Assembly (NCBI RefSeq): GCF_900091415.1
Contig: NZ_FMHU01000001.1
Span: forward strand, 1 to 64,000
From: Micromonospora inyonensis
GTDB lineage: Bacteria > Actinomycetota > Actinomycetes > Mycobacteriales > Micromonosporaceae
DNA length: 64,000 nucleotides
Reading direction: 5' to 3'
Part shown: positions 1-7,982 of the stretch, piece by piece
How positions within the stretch are numbered: the stretch's first letter is position 1
Layout: the number at the start of each line of letters is the position of its first letter
Program-made: the position numbers and the translations under genes
The notes under the pieces: generated by a model
Database searches by the model: none
What the model saw: only the letters and a program-made list of their open reading frames with translations
Told to the model about the DNA's origin: nothing

Positions 1-217
1 ACCCGCCGTACCTCGGCGAACACCTCCCGCATCGGTCGACGTACGCGGCGGGCGAGGACTCCAGCCCGTACTGGCCGGGCTCCCCGTAGTCCCGGAGCCC
101 GTAGTAGGGCGGCGAGGTGACGACGCAGTTGACGGACCCGGACGGAAGGGCGCGGAGGACGGTGAGGCTGTCGCCGTGGTGGAGGGTGACGGTGTCGTCG
201 GCGTAGTAGGGCGTCAC
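1..217 (-). CDS. Partial phage DNA methylase (N-terminal part, probably frameshifted)
   Basis: This is the N-terminal portion of a site-specific DNA methyltransferase that runs off the left edge. The GTG start at 217 overlaps the stop of the 74-aa gene upstream (GTGA). The translation has the HGDSL region and the motif TSPPYYGLRDYG, the SPPY-type catalytic loop of amino-methylating enzymes. Near base 33 the reading frame changes: the expected continuation after YVDR (MREVFAEVRRV) is read one frame over, as if one base were missing. Phages use such methylases to protect their DNA from restriction. Family assignment is firm; the frameshift may be real decay or an assembly error. Confidence 0.7.
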   Translation of the reverse strand, partial: MTPYYADDTVTLHHGDSLTVLRALPSGSVNCVVTSPPYYGLRDYGEPGQYGLESSPAAYVDRCGRCSPRYGG

Positions 218-438
218 GGCTGCTCCTTGCGGGTGCGGATGGCGGGGGTTTGGCGGCGGAGGCGGTCGAGGGCGGCCCGGCGGCGGGCGGCGAGGAGCAG
301 TTCGTCGGAGCGGGTGGGCGGCGGCTCGTCGTCGGCGGGCTTCTCCCGGCGGGCGAGGGCGGCGTCGACCACGGCGCGGCAGGCGGCGACGCCGTGTTCG
401 TTGCGCTCGACCTGCTCGGGGCTGAGGCGGTTCACCAT
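214..438 (-). CDS. Small basic phage protein, 74 aa
   Basis: An unrecognised 74-residue protein with a basic, alanine-rich C-terminal helix. The start ATG at 438 overlaps the end of the DnaC-like gene by 7 bases, and its stop overlaps the methylase start in a GTGA arrangement, which is the main evidence that it is real. It is part of the leftward early operon and lies between replication and modification genes. No function can be assigned. Confidence 0.6.
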   Translation of the reverse strand: MVNRLSPEQVERNEHGVAACRAVVDAALARREKPADDEPPPTRSDELLLAARRRAALDRLRRQTPAIRTRKEQP

Positions 439-1160
439 TCGGTCACCACCTGGCGGACTGCGGGCCCGTCGAGGACGAGCACGCCACCGCCGTCGATGAG
501 CCGCTCGACGATGGGGTGGCCGTACCGGGTGACGAGCTGCGCGTAGGCCACCTCGGCGGGCGACCGGTCGTCGCCTTCGTCCGGCCCGGTGGTGTTGCAG
601 GTGACGACGAGCCGGCGTTCCTGGGCGCACCGCTCGTCGAGGATCCGCTGGAGCTGTTCTAGCCACCAGTCGGTGACGCGTTCCCGGCCGAGGTCGTCGA
701 GGACGAGCAGGTCGCAGCCGGTGGCGTAGTCGTAGGCGAACGGCTCGCCGTCGGGCTTGAGGGCGGCGGACAGGTCGGGGGCGGTCCACACCATCACCCA
801 CTGGTCGTGGGCGTGGGTGTCGTTGGCGATGGCGTACGCGGCGGTGGTCTTGCCGGTGCGGGCGGGGCCGGCGATGAGGAGTGCCCGTGGCCCGTGGGCT
901 CGCCAGCGGCTGACCTTCCCGGCCGGGTCCTGCTCGGGCAGGAGCAGCTCGTAGCTGGCGTTGGCGTAGCGGCTGGGCCGGCGGCGGGTGTAGGCGATGG
1001 CCCGGTTCGCGGCCTGTCGCGCGTGGATGGCGGCCCGTTCCGCCCGGTCGGCTTCCCGGCTGAGCTCGTCGTGGCTGGGCGTGGTGTCGTCGATGACGGC
1101 GTGGGCCCAGATCCGGCGCTGCCACTCCCGCAGCGGGTTGCGAATGAGTTCGGCGGTCAT
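432..1160 (-). CDS. DnaC/IstB-like AAA+ ATPase, helicase loader
   Basis: This 242-residue protein resembles phage DnaC-type loaders, which deliver replicative helicase to the origin. Walker A is GPARTGKT at residues 98-105 and Walker B is LLVLDDLG at 151-158, followed by an Arg-Glu pair and a C-terminal sensor-like region. The start ATG at 1160 overlaps the stop of the upstream initiator-like gene (ATGA), so the two are translationally coupled, as phage initiator and loader genes often are. Longer upstream reading frames are ignored because the DnaC homology begins at this methionine. Confidence 0.82.
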   Translation of the reverse strand: MTAELIRNPLREWQRRIWAHAVIDDTTPSHDELSREADRAERAAIHARQAANRAIAYTRRRPSRYANASYELLLPEQDPAGKVSRWRAHGPRALLIAGPARTGKTTAAYAIANDTHAHDQWVMVWTAPDLSAALKPDGEPFAYDYATGCDLLVLDDLGRERVTDWWLEQLQRILDERCAQERRLVVTCNTTGPDEGDDRSPAEVAYAQLVTRYGHPIVERLIDGGGVLVLDGPAVRQVVTEW

Positions 1161-1981
1161 CGGTGGCCTCCGGTGTGCTGGCTGGCGACGGTGGCATTGG
1201 CCCCGCCGGCGAAGGGGTTGTCGGTGCGGCGGTCGACGTGCCGGTTTGCTCCGGTGGTGCGGCTGCCGCCGGTCTGGGCACGGTCGGTCTTCCACTGCTG
1301 GGCCTTGCGCATCCAGGTGCGCCAGGCGGCGGTCCAGTCGTTCTTGACGGCGTCCTTGCCGGCCTTCGAGGTCCAGTGGTCGACGAAGTTGGCGGTCTCG
1401 ACAGCGACGTCCACGTTCGGTGCCTTCTCCCGTGCCCAGGCGCGCATGGCGGGGGTTACGTCGAAGTCACCGGAGATGCGGGTGCCTCGGGTGGTGGTGG
1501 GCGGAGCCGAAGGCGACGCGGAGGGGGTGCCCACAGAACTTCCGTAGGAAGTTCGGGTCGGGTCGGGTCGGGTCGGGTCGGGGTTAGGCGAACTTCCCGC
1601 GATGTTCTCGCGCACGTTCGCGCGAACATCCTGCGAACCGGGCGAGCGCTGTTCGCGAATGCGGCGCATGCGTTCGCGCGCAGCCTCCCGCTTCGCCAGC
1701 ACCTCTTCGGAGGACGGCTGGTGGTCGTCCCATTGGTGGAACCGCCAGCCCTTGTCGCCGTCGTGCTCGTCTTCCTCCCACAGGCCGGCCCGGACGAGGG
1801 TGGCGGCGTGCTCCCGGTAGTCGGGGTCGAGGCGGGCGGCGATGTAGTCGGGCACCCAGCCGTCGGTGAGCTGGCTGGAGGACCAGGACCCGGCGAGGAC
1901 CCAGAGGCCCATCGCGGGGACGCCGGCGCGCACCGCCTTCATGTGGGCGTGCAGGCCGTCGTCGACCTTGAACCACGGCAT
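1157..1981 (-). CDS. Phage replication initiator-like protein
   Basis: A 274-residue protein beginning MPWFKVDDGLHAH, a typical opening for DnaD-like/helix-turn-helix replication proteins of actinophages. The first 130 residues contain the conserved-looking domain (LWVLAGSWSS, then WEEDEHDG and WRFHQW). A low-complexity Pro/Thr/Ser linker at about 150-175 includes a short direct DNA repeat (tcggg units near 1556-1580). A C-terminal domain follows, with the FVDHWTSKAG and WRTWM helices seen in phage initiators. Its stop overlaps the DnaC-like gene, supporting a replication role. Origin binding is inference. Confidence 0.7.
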   Translation of the reverse strand: MPWFKVDDGLHAHMKAVRAGVPAMGLWVLAGSWSSSQLTDGWVPDYIAARLDPDYREHAATLVRAGLWEEDEHDGDKGWRFHQWDDHQPSSEEVLAKREAARERMRRIREQRSPGSQDVRANVRENIAGSSPNPDPTRPDPTRTSYGSSVGTPSASPSAPPTTTRGTRISGDFDVTPAMRAWAREKAPNVDVAVETANFVDHWTSKAGKDAVKNDWTAAWRTWMRKAQQWKTDRAQTGGSRTTGANRHVDRRTDNPFAGGANATVASQHTGGHR

Positions 1982-2448
1982 TAGTCCTGGGTCCCTTCGG
2001 GGTTGAGCTCGTTGCGTCGCCAGTAGGTGGGCGACTTCGGGCAGAGCAGGCAGGCGGGTACGAGAGGAGCGCCGTGGCGGCCAGGTGTACGTCCGCCGCA
2101 GCACGTTGCGAGGCGCTCGACGGCCGGCGCATCGCGCTGGGCGGGGATGCCAGGGCTGGTCCGGTCCTCGCATGCTCGACCGGCTGGGCGGTCACTGCGT
2201 CGGACGTTCGCCGTCTCGGCTTGGTCGACGTTGCCTCCCCGCTCGGCGACGAGCTGGTCGTACTCCTTAGCAGGGATCCAGGTGACCCGGTTGCGGTGCC
2301 GGTAGGGCAGCCACGATCCGTGGAGGATGCCTTCGAGCAGGTGGTCGAGGTGAGGGCGGTCCGTGGCCGGGAACCGGGCGTCTACGTGGTTGGGGAAGGC
2401 GAACCGGTCGCGGGGTCGTACGTCGGGTAGAGGTGCCACTGGCCGCAT
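1981..2448 (-). CDS. Hypothetical phage protein with CxxC motif
   Basis: An unrecognised protein of about 155 residues. The C-terminus has paired cysteines (TCCGG and ACLLCPKS) that could bind zinc. Its stop overlaps the initiator ATG (TAATG), so the downstream end is well supported. The start is uncertain: ATG 2448 or GTG 2493 would both overlap the 3' end of the CoiA-like gene, by 67 or 112 bases. Such a long overlap is unusual in this otherwise tightly packed operon, and may mean a shorter gene. Confidence 0.5.
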   Translation of the reverse strand: MRPVAPLPDVRPRDRFAFPNHVDARFPATDRPHLDHLLEGILHGSWLPYRHRNRVTWIPAKEYDQLVAERGGNVDQAETANVRRSDRPAGRACEDRTSPGIPAQRDAPAVERLATCCGGRTPGRHGAPLVPACLLCPKSPTYWRRNELNPEGTQD

Positions 2449-3206
2449 GGGATGGCCTTGCGGGTTGCCGGGCACCGCTGGGTTCCCGTCCACAGGTCAG
2501 CCCAGCCACAGCGTCGCCGTTCCAGGACGATGGCGCCGGCGATGAGATTCACCTTCGGCTCGCGCAGGTAGTACCGGTGGTCTCCGACGGTGGGGAGCGC
2601 GAGGTGCGGCACGAGGTGCATGAAGCCGATGTCGGCGGCCGGGAGGTCGGTCGTCCACACCACTCGGTCGCCGGCCTTGCGGAGCGCCTTCTGCCGGCTC
2701 TGGATCTCGCGGGCGCGTGCCGCAGAGTGCTGGACCTCGCCCGCGACGGTTAGCTCCGGGCCGACGGCGAGCACATCCGGGCGACGGCGGGCCTTCGGCC
2801 GCCACACCTCCACGTTGACGTCGATCGCGCCGGCAGCGTCGAACGTGCGAGCCTTCCGCTCCTTGAGGGCCTTGTGGATGTCGGTTTCGGGCTGATGCTC
2901 AGGGTGTGGGGAACGCCCGCCCTCGTGCCGGAACATCGGCCCGTACCGGCCCTCCACGAAGGTGAGCCACACCGGCTCGGGCGGAAGGTTCCGCTCGGCC
3001 TGAATGCGCATGCAGAGCAGGCAGAGCAGCTTCTTTCCGCGAACTCCGTGGGGTCGGTCCGCGGTGGCCAGCCGGTCCCGGAGCCCTGGCTGGTCTGGGT
3101 GCCCCCAGTGCGGCAGCCGGGGCTGCAACTCCAGCATCGCGGGCACGTAGAACACGCCGTCGGCGAAGTCGCGTGGGTCGATCAGCTCCCAGATTTGGGT
3201 GGTCAC
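2382..3206 (-). CDS. CoiA-like nuclease-domain protein
   Basis: A 274-residue protein with the layout of CoiA-like competence/phage nucleases. There is an N-terminal region with a CLLC pair, then a central restriction-endonuclease-like core in which PDVLAVG is followed by GEVQHS, a beta-strand E-x-Q motif, and helix KALRKAGDRVVWTTD. In known CoiA-like proteins this core is PD-(D/E)XK-related. The GTG start at 3206 overlaps the upstream zinc-finger gene (GTGA). Nuclease activity and a role in recombination are inferred from the family, and no host competence genes are visible nearby. Confidence 0.6.
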   Translation of the reverse strand: MTTQIWELIDPRDFADGVFYVPAMLELQPRLPHWGHPDQPGLRDRLATADRPHGVRGKKLLCLLCMRIQAERNLPPEPVWLTFVEGRYGPMFRHEGGRSPHPEHQPETDIHKALKERKARTFDAAGAIDVNVEVWRPKARRRPDVLAVGPELTVAGEVQHSAARAREIQSRQKALRKAGDRVVWTTDLPAADIGFMHLVPHLALPTVGDHRYYLREPKVNLIAGAIVLERRRCGWADLWTGTQRCPATRKAIPCGQWHLYPTYDPATGSPSPTT

Positions 3207-3343
3207 TGTTCCCCCTGGTGGTGCTCGACGAGGTGCTCTTCGAGGGCGTCGGCGGCGGCGACCGCCGCTTCGGCCGGGTCCGTCTCGCGGATGAGGACGG
3301 TGACCGTGCAGAGCGGGCAGTCGACGGTGGTTGCGGTGTTCAC
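3203..3343 (-). CDS. Small C2H-type zinc-finger-like protein, 46 aa
   Basis: A short protein starting with GTG at 3343. The sequence has CPLC at residues 9-12 and H37/H41/H42 near the C-terminus, in an order resembling a C2H2 finger. It overlaps both neighbours by four bases (GTGA at each junction), which is the strongest reason to accept such a short gene. Its position among recombination and replication genes suggests nucleic-acid binding, but that is inference. Confidence 0.55.
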   Translation of the reverse strand: MNTATTVDCPLCTVTVLIRETDPAEAAVAAADALEEHLVEHHQGEQ

Positions 3344-3507
3344 GCCGCCTCCCTGCGTTCGGTCGCCCAGCGGCGGGCCTGGTTGAGGTGGAGCACCTGG
3401 GCGGGTGTGGCGGCTCGTTCGCGGGCGGTGTCGGCGTAGGGGCCGTACCGCTCGTCGAGGAGGGCGCGGAGCTGTGTGGCGCGCTCGTCGTGGTGGGTGG
3501 CGCTCAT
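3340..3507 (-). CDS. Small phage protein, 55 aa
   Basis: An unrecognised 55-residue helical protein starting MSATHHDERATQLRALL. The ATG at 3507 is preceded on its strand by a GGGGGGA-type purine stretch, and its stop overlaps the next GTG. The 98 bases between it and the SSB gene contain no further convincing frame, so it may start a sub-operon. Confidence 0.5.
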   Translation of the reverse strand: MSATHHDERATQLRALLDERYGPYADTARERAATPAQVLHLNQARRWATERREAA

Positions 3508-3605
3508 GTGGTCCCCCCTGGTCGTCGTGTTCGTGGTCGGGTGGGTGGCGCCCCGTCGCGCGCTCGATGCGCGGTGCCGGCCTGGTCCGGGCGGGGCCGA
3601 AGTGG

Positions 3606-4073
3606 TTAAAACGGCGGGATGTCGTCGCGCGAGTTACGGCCTGCCGGCGGGGCGGTCGCCCACGGGTCGTCGGCTGCGGGTGCCGGTCGGGTGCCGGTCG
3701 AGCCGCCGGAGCGCTGCATCTTGTTGACCGTGGCGGTGGCGAACTTCAGGGCCGGGCCGATGCCGTCGACCATCAGCTCGACGACGGACCGCTTTTCGCC
3801 TTCCTTGGTCTCGTAGCGGCGAGTCTTGAGCCGGCCGGTGACGACGACCTCCAGGCCCCGCTGCAAGCTCTCGGCGGCATGCTCGGCTTCCTGGTTGAAG
3901 ACGGTGCCGTCGACGAAGAACGTGTCGCCGTCTTCCCACTGGCCGGTGGAGTCGTTCTTCTTGCGGGAGTTGAAGGCGAGCCGCAGCTTGCACACCGCGG
4001 TGCCGGAGGCGGCGTAGCGCAGCTCGGGGTCGTCGGTGAGGCGGGCGACACCGCTGATGACGGGCAGGCTCAT
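3606..4073 (-). CDS. ssb: Phage single-stranded DNA-binding protein
   Basis: A 155-residue SSB. The OB-fold spans about residues 1-110 (ISGVARLTDDPELRYAASG, the FFVDGTVF strand and VVVTGRLKTRRYE). A disordered Pro/Ala/Gly linker follows, ending in the acidic tip DDIPPF that recruits replication and recombination partners in bacterial SSBs. It is coupled by overlap to the RecT-like gene upstream, as in many phage recombination cassettes. A host copy is expected elsewhere, so this is the element's own protein. Confidence 0.92.
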   Translation of the reverse strand: MSLPVISGVARLTDDPELRYAASGTAVCKLRLAFNSRKKNDSTGQWEDGDTFFVDGTVFNQEAEHAAESLQRGLEVVVTGRLKTRRYETKEGEKRSVVELMVDGIGPALKFATATVNKMQRSGGSTGTRPAPAADDPWATAPPAGRNSRDDIPPF

Positions 4074-4888
4074 GCCGCCACCTCCGCCCGCTGGTCGCCG
4101 GTGACGTCGGCGGCGGTAACCCGGGCCGTCGGGAACTCGTCGGCGGCGGTCGTCTCACCCCGGTTGATCGACGAGAACACGACGCCCAGGTCAGCGACGT
4201 CGGCGGCCGTCCACTGGCCGCGTTTGCGTTCGAGCCGGTCCTCGATTTGCGGCACCCTGACGCCGATCCCTGCGAACGCGGCGACCATGTCGGCGATGCG
4301 CTCGTCGAGGGGCTTGCCGTCGCCGTGCTCGATGGTGCGGCGGCACAGTTCCTGCGCCTCGGCGACGAAGTCAGCGGGCAGGACGGTGAACAGGCACTCG
4401 CGGACGGCGCGGGCTCCGACGTTCTGGTTGTTGAGGTACACGTCGGTCAGGTCGACGAGCTTGCGGCGCTCCTTCCCGGCCATACGGGCGTGCGGCACGA
4501 TCAGCGATCGGGTGGACCGGACGTTGGTCTGCTGGTCCCACGCGAACGCCTGGACCTCGGACTCGCCGGCGGTGTCGTCGCGGCGCAGTTCCCGCACCCC
4601 GTAGTCGAGGTTGCCCCAGATGCGGGCGAGTTCCCGGGCGAGGTGCACGGACGGGCCGTGGCCGCGGTTCGGGACGGCGTAGAACGCGCGGGAGGCGAGG
4701 GAGAGCCGGCCGCAGGCGGCGCGCATCTCGGCCCAGGCGCGGACCATGTCGCGGGGGCACTGCTGGGCGACGACGACGGCGGCCTGGACTTCGGCGACGG
4801 CACGGGACTGCTCGATGGCGGTGGCCTGGCCGAGATGCGCCGGGATGGGCACCTGCGGCGTGGTCAGTCGGTCGATGGCGTTGGTCAC
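4070..4888 (-). CDS. RecT-like single-strand annealing protein (putative)
   Basis: A 272-residue protein with features of phage RecT/ERF-type annealing proteins. It has a helical N-terminus, then FYAVPNRGHGPSVHLARELARIWGN, a strand-rich core ending QAFAWDQQTNVRSTRS, and NVGARAVRECLFTVLP. The GTG start at 4888 overlaps the stop of the exonuclease-like gene by four bases, and the SSB gene follows with the same overlap. The exonuclease, annealing protein and SSB order is that of a RecET recombination module. The fold assignment comes from family resemblance; annealing activity is inferred. Confidence 0.62.
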   Translation of the reverse strand: MTNAIDRLTTPQVPIPAHLGQATAIEQSRAVAEVQAAVVVAQQCPRDMVRAWAEMRAACGRLSLASRAFYAVPNRGHGPSVHLARELARIWGNLDYGVRELRRDDTAGESEVQAFAWDQQTNVRSTRSLIVPHARMAGKERRKLVDLTDVYLNNQNVGARAVRECLFTVLPADFVAEAQELCRRTIEHGDGKPLDERIADMVAAFAGIGVRVPQIEDRLERKRGQWTAADVADLGVVFSSINRGETTAADEFPTARVTAADVTGDQRAEVAA

Positions 4889-5748
4889 CAGATCTCCTTG
4901 GTGTGTTGGCGCTCCACCCAGGCGGGCAGGGCGATCGGTTCGATGTCGTCGCTGTATGCGGGCCACGTGTCGGTGCGCAGGCACTCGGCGTAGATGTCGC
5001 GGGCCTGCTGGGCGAGGTCCCGGCCGATGCGCAGCGCCACGGGGTCGAGCTGGACGACGGTGACGAGGTGGGGCGGTTCGATCTCCTGGAAGGCCAGGAC
5101 GAACACCGGATCGTCGGCGACGCCGAGCTGCACGGCCCCGTCGAGGTAGTGGCCGCCTTGGAGGGCGTAGCCGAACCGGCTGACGGCCCGCTGGATGTGT
5201 TCGGGGCTGGCGTCGGGGGTGGTTTTGTAGTCGACGACGATCCGCCGGCGGCCGGGCACCGGGTGGCGGAGGAAGTCGTACCGGGCGCGGCACCACACCC
5301 CGGTCGCCGGGTCGATCCAGAACGCGGACACCTCCGGCTGCCCGCTGTCGGGGTGCAGGAGCGGCCCGGCGATGGGGTGCTGGCGGATCGCGTCGGCCAT
5401 CGCCTCGACCCGGTCGTGGTCGGCGGCCAGGAGCGGCACCTGGCCGGCGGCGTACGCGGCGGCTTTGGCCTCGCGGGCGTCTTTGGTTCGCCAGTCGGCG
5501 GCGTCGACCACGACCAGGTCGAGGCCGCGGCCCAACACCTTGAGGTGGGCGGCGTGGCCGAGGTCGAAGGCGTCCTTGGGGGGCTGACCGTGGTCGAGCC
5601 AGTGCCGGAACTTCGCCGGGCAGGACGGCGGCAGGAGCTTCCGCAGGCCGGTGGACGACAGGCTGCCGCCGGGTACCGGGTCGCGGTGGTAGTCCTCGTC
5701 GGCGATGTCCGGGTAGAGGCCCGGCTCGGTCACGGTCAGCGTGGTCAC
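4885..5748 (-). CDS. PD-(D/E)XK exonuclease, RecE-like
   Basis: A 287-residue protein of the phage RecE/DUF3799-like nuclease group. The N-terminus (GLYPDIADEDYHRD, then LSSTGLRKLL) matches the conserved opening. The core motif is D-(x)n-VDYKTT near residues 170-180, preceded by AFWIDPATGVWCRARYD, giving the D and D-Y-K residues that bind metal. A later RFGYALQGGHYLDG helix carries the conserved Gln and Tyr. It is expected to resect double-stranded ends for the RecT-like partner encoded immediately downstream. Confidence 0.75.
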   Translation of the reverse strand: MTTLTVTEPGLYPDIADEDYHRDPVPGGSLSSTGLRKLLPPSCPAKFRHWLDHGQPPKDAFDLGHAAHLKVLGRGLDLVVVDAADWRTKDAREAKAAAYAAGQVPLLAADHDRVEAMADAIRQHPIAGPLLHPDSGQPEVSAFWIDPATGVWCRARYDFLRHPVPGRRRIVVDYKTTPDASPEHIQRAVSRFGYALQGGHYLDGAVQLGVADDPVFVLAFQEIEPPHLVTVVQLDPVALRIGRDLAQQARDIYAECLRTDTWPAYSDDIEPIALPAWVERQHTKEIW

Positions 5749-5930
5749 GCCGTCTCGTCTCCCTTCACGTTGCGGGGGTCGTGGATGGGGCAGCGGGGGC
5801 CCTGGATGAACAGCCGGACGCCGATCTGGCTGCCGCAGGTGCGGGCTTCGCCGCCGATCCAGTGGGTGCAGGGGCCGGTCTTGCGGGGTGCCGGCTTGGC
5901 GACGACCGGCCGGACGTGGCGGGCGGTCAT
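5745..5930 (-). CDS. Small Cys/His protein, 61 aa
   Basis: A 61-residue protein with CTHW, TCGS and CPIH elements at about residues 21-50, a spacing that suggests a single zinc-binding site. The ATG at 5930 overlaps the end of the WhiB-like gene and its stop overlaps the exonuclease start. No specific family recognised. Confidence 0.6.
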   Translation of the reverse strand: MTARHVRPVVAKPAPRKTGPCTHWIGGEARTCGSQIGVRLFIQGPRCPIHDPRNVKGDETA

Positions 5931-6667
5931 GCCGGCACCTGCGTCCGGTCGGTGCCGCGGTGGGCCCGGTTGGACACGGACCGCCGGTTGATGGTGGGCA
6001 GCCCGGCTTTGGCGCGGGCCCGCTGGAGGCGCATCCAGTAGGCCTTGACGGCTTCGTTGGTGGAGCCGATGGCGTAGGCGACCTCGTGGTAGGTGTAGGC
6101 GGCGTCGAGGTCGGACAGCATCGTTTCGATCTGGTGGTGCCAGTCGCGGGGTTTGTTGGTGGTGCAGCCTTCGGGTACGTCGGGGAGCCGGTCGACGCGG
6201 ACGGACCGGTGGCCTTTGCTGTTGAGGTGCAGCGCCCAGTAGTTGCTGATGCTGGTGTGGCTGAGTCCGATGACGGCGCCGATGTGGCGCATGGTCGCGC
6301 CGTCGGCGAGCATCCGGGCGATGGTGTCGTGGTGGTCGGCGGCGGTGCCGCCGTGGCCGTTGACGCAGCGCGGGTTGGTGCCGGCGCCGAGGATGAGGCC
6401 GCCGCAGGCGGTGCAGCCGGGGGCGACCTTGCCGTAGTCGTCGTAGGGGATGCCGGCGCGGATGGTGCCGGCGGCGTCGAGGCCGTCGGCGGGGGTGCAC
6501 TGGTTCTGCCAGGGGCAGGTGCCGCACAGCTTGATGGCCTCCGGGTTGCCGGCGTTCCCGGTGTCCCACCACTGCGGGTCGTGGGTGACGCACGGACGCA
6601 GGTCGAGGCCTGCGGGGGTGAGGGCGCCGGGTCGGCGTCCGGGCTGGGCGAGTAGCACGGCGGTCAC
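5927..6667 (-). CDS. WhiB-like iron-sulfur regulator with C-terminal HTH
   Basis: A 246-residue protein. Residues 20-80 form a WhiB domain: C26, C48, C51 and C57 give the C-x21-C-x2-C-x5-C pattern that ligates a 4Fe-4S cluster, followed by TIRAGIPYDD in the position of the WhiB turn. Host WhiB proteins are usually about 80-130 residues; this one carries a long extension with a second CTACGG cysteine pair and a helix-turn-helix (MRHIGAVIGLSHTSISNYW, about 118-136). Phage WhiB proteins can antagonise host WhiB2. Here it is an early gene of the prophage, so control of host or phage transcription is likely. Confidence 0.75.
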   Translation of the reverse strand: MTAVLLAQPGRRPGALTPAGLDLRPCVTHDPQWWDTGNAGNPEAIKLCGTCPWQNQCTPADGLDAAGTIRAGIPYDDYGKVAPGCTACGGLILGAGTNPRCVNGHGGTAADHHDTIARMLADGATMRHIGAVIGLSHTSISNYWALHLNSKGHRSVRVDRLPDVPEGCTTNKPRDWHHQIETMLSDLDAAYTYHEVAYAIGSTNEAVKAYWMRLQRARAKAGLPTINRRSVSNRAHRGTDRTQVPA

Positions 6668-6963
6668 CAGTCCTCACCGTTCTCGATCTCGTCGGCGAGG
6701 GCGGCGATCAGGTCCGGGCTGATGCCGAGGGTCTCCCGGCACCGGTCGACGAGGCGCTCGAGGTGGTTGCGGACGGCGGCGACCTGGTCGACGCCGCCGT
6801 CGTCGAGGGCGGTGATCAGGTTGGTGTCGGCGGCGTGGTCGGCGTGGGTGTAGAGGTCGGAGGTGATCTGCTCGTGGTGTAGGCGGGTGAGGGCGGCGAG
6901 GTAGCGGGCGGTGATGGTGGTGGCGGTGGCGGCGAGCGGGTCGCGGCTGGTCGTGGCGGTCAC
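6664..6963 (-). CDS. Hypothetical phage protein, 99 aa
   Basis: A helical 99-residue protein with the segment NHLERLVDRCRETLGI and an acidic C-terminus (DEIENGEDW). The GTG start overlaps the previous stop (GTGA) and its own stop overlaps the WhiB-like gene. Function unknown. Confidence 0.6.
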   Translation of the reverse strand: MTATTSRDPLAATATTITARYLAALTRLHHEQITSDLYTHADHAADTNLITALDDGGVDQVAAVRNHLERLVDRCRETLGISPDLIAALADEIENGEDW

Positions 6964-7982
6964 CGGGCCACCTCGCTGCCCGCGTAGTGGCGGTTGACGT
7001 TGCCGGCCTGGATGGCGGCGGTCGTCGCCGCCGTGATGGCCTTGTTCAGGGCGACCATCCCGGCCTGGAGCACCTGCTCGGCGGGGACGGGCACTTCGGG
7101 CACCTCGCAGCAGCGGCAGCCCCGGCCGAGCCACTGCCGGGTGTCGGCGAGGGTGTACCGCCCGGCGTCGTTGACGTTGCTGCGGTAGCCGGCCCCGTTC
7201 GGCGCGAACCAGGCACCGTGGTGGTTCGACCAGATCAGGTACTCCGGCTCGGCCGGCTGGGTCTCCTCCGCCCGGCCGGTGCGGTTGATGCGGTCCCGGC
7301 ACTCTGCGGCGACGGCGAGGATCCCGAACGGGGCGATGTCGGTTTCGGTGGTGGCGGGGCGTCCGCAGCGGCGGGTGTGGCCGTCGACGTAGCAGCAGTT
7401 GCAGGGGTGCGCCCCGGGCTGCTCGGCGCGGAGGTAGGTCGGCTGCCAGTTGCCCTCGCGCTCGCAGCACTCCATGTAGCTGGGCGGCGGCTGCGAGCCG
7501 GCCCATCGGGTGATGAGGCTGCCGGGGCACTGGTGCAGGTAGAGCTGCTCGCCCGCCGTGACGGTGATCGGCTTGAAGCTGCCCAGTTCGGCGCGGAGTC
7601 GGCCGACCTCGGCATTGAGGTGCTCGCGCTCGTCGATCGTGCGGTCTCGCTCCAGTGCACGAGCCAGCCGGTCCGCGTGTGCGCGCTCGTAGCTGTCGCG
7701 GAGCCGGTCGACCTCGGCGATCAGGGCGGGCACGAGGGTGCGGGCGGCGGCGATGAGCTCGCCGTCGGCGCGGCAGTCCTCGACGTCGTCCTCCGGGTGG
7801 ATCGGAAGCTCCGCAATCAGGGCGGGCCCGTCGTCGTCGTGGTCGGGGGCGATGACGTTGATGACCCGGCGGCCGGGCTGGAAGTGCACGCCGGTGGTGG
7901 TCCAGGGGCCGTCGGTGGCGCGGCCGGCTACGCGGCGGATGGCGTCGAGGTCGAGGGCGGTGGTGGTGGTGGTGTCGGTCAT
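6960..7982 (-). CDS. Phage protein with coiled coil and cysteine-rich region
   Basis: A 340-residue protein resembling phage Ea22-like accessory proteins in general layout. The N-terminal 75 residues include DGPWTTTG and AAARTLVPALIAEVDRLRD. A coiled coil follows at about 85-135. The middle carries many cysteines (MECCERE, CNCCYVDGHTRRCGR, CRCCEV) that may bind metal. The ATG at 7982 is chosen because the upstream in-frame part shadows the next gene. No enzymatic motif is visible. Confidence 0.6.
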   Translation of the reverse strand: MTDTTTTTALDLDAIRRVAGRATDGPWTTTGVHFQPGRRVINVIAPDHDDDGPALIAELPIHPEDDVEDCRADGELIAAARTLVPALIAEVDRLRDSYERAHADRLARALERDRTIDEREHLNAEVGRLRAELGSFKPITVTAGEQLYLHQCPGSLITRWAGSQPPPSYMECCEREGNWQPTYLRAEQPGAHPCNCCYVDGHTRRCGRPATTETDIAPFGILAVAAECRDRINRTGRAEETQPAEPEYLIWSNHHGAWFAPNGAGYRSNVNDAGRYTLADTRQWLGRGCRCCEVPEVPVPAEQVLQAGMVALNKAITAATTAAIQAGNVNRHYAGSEVAR

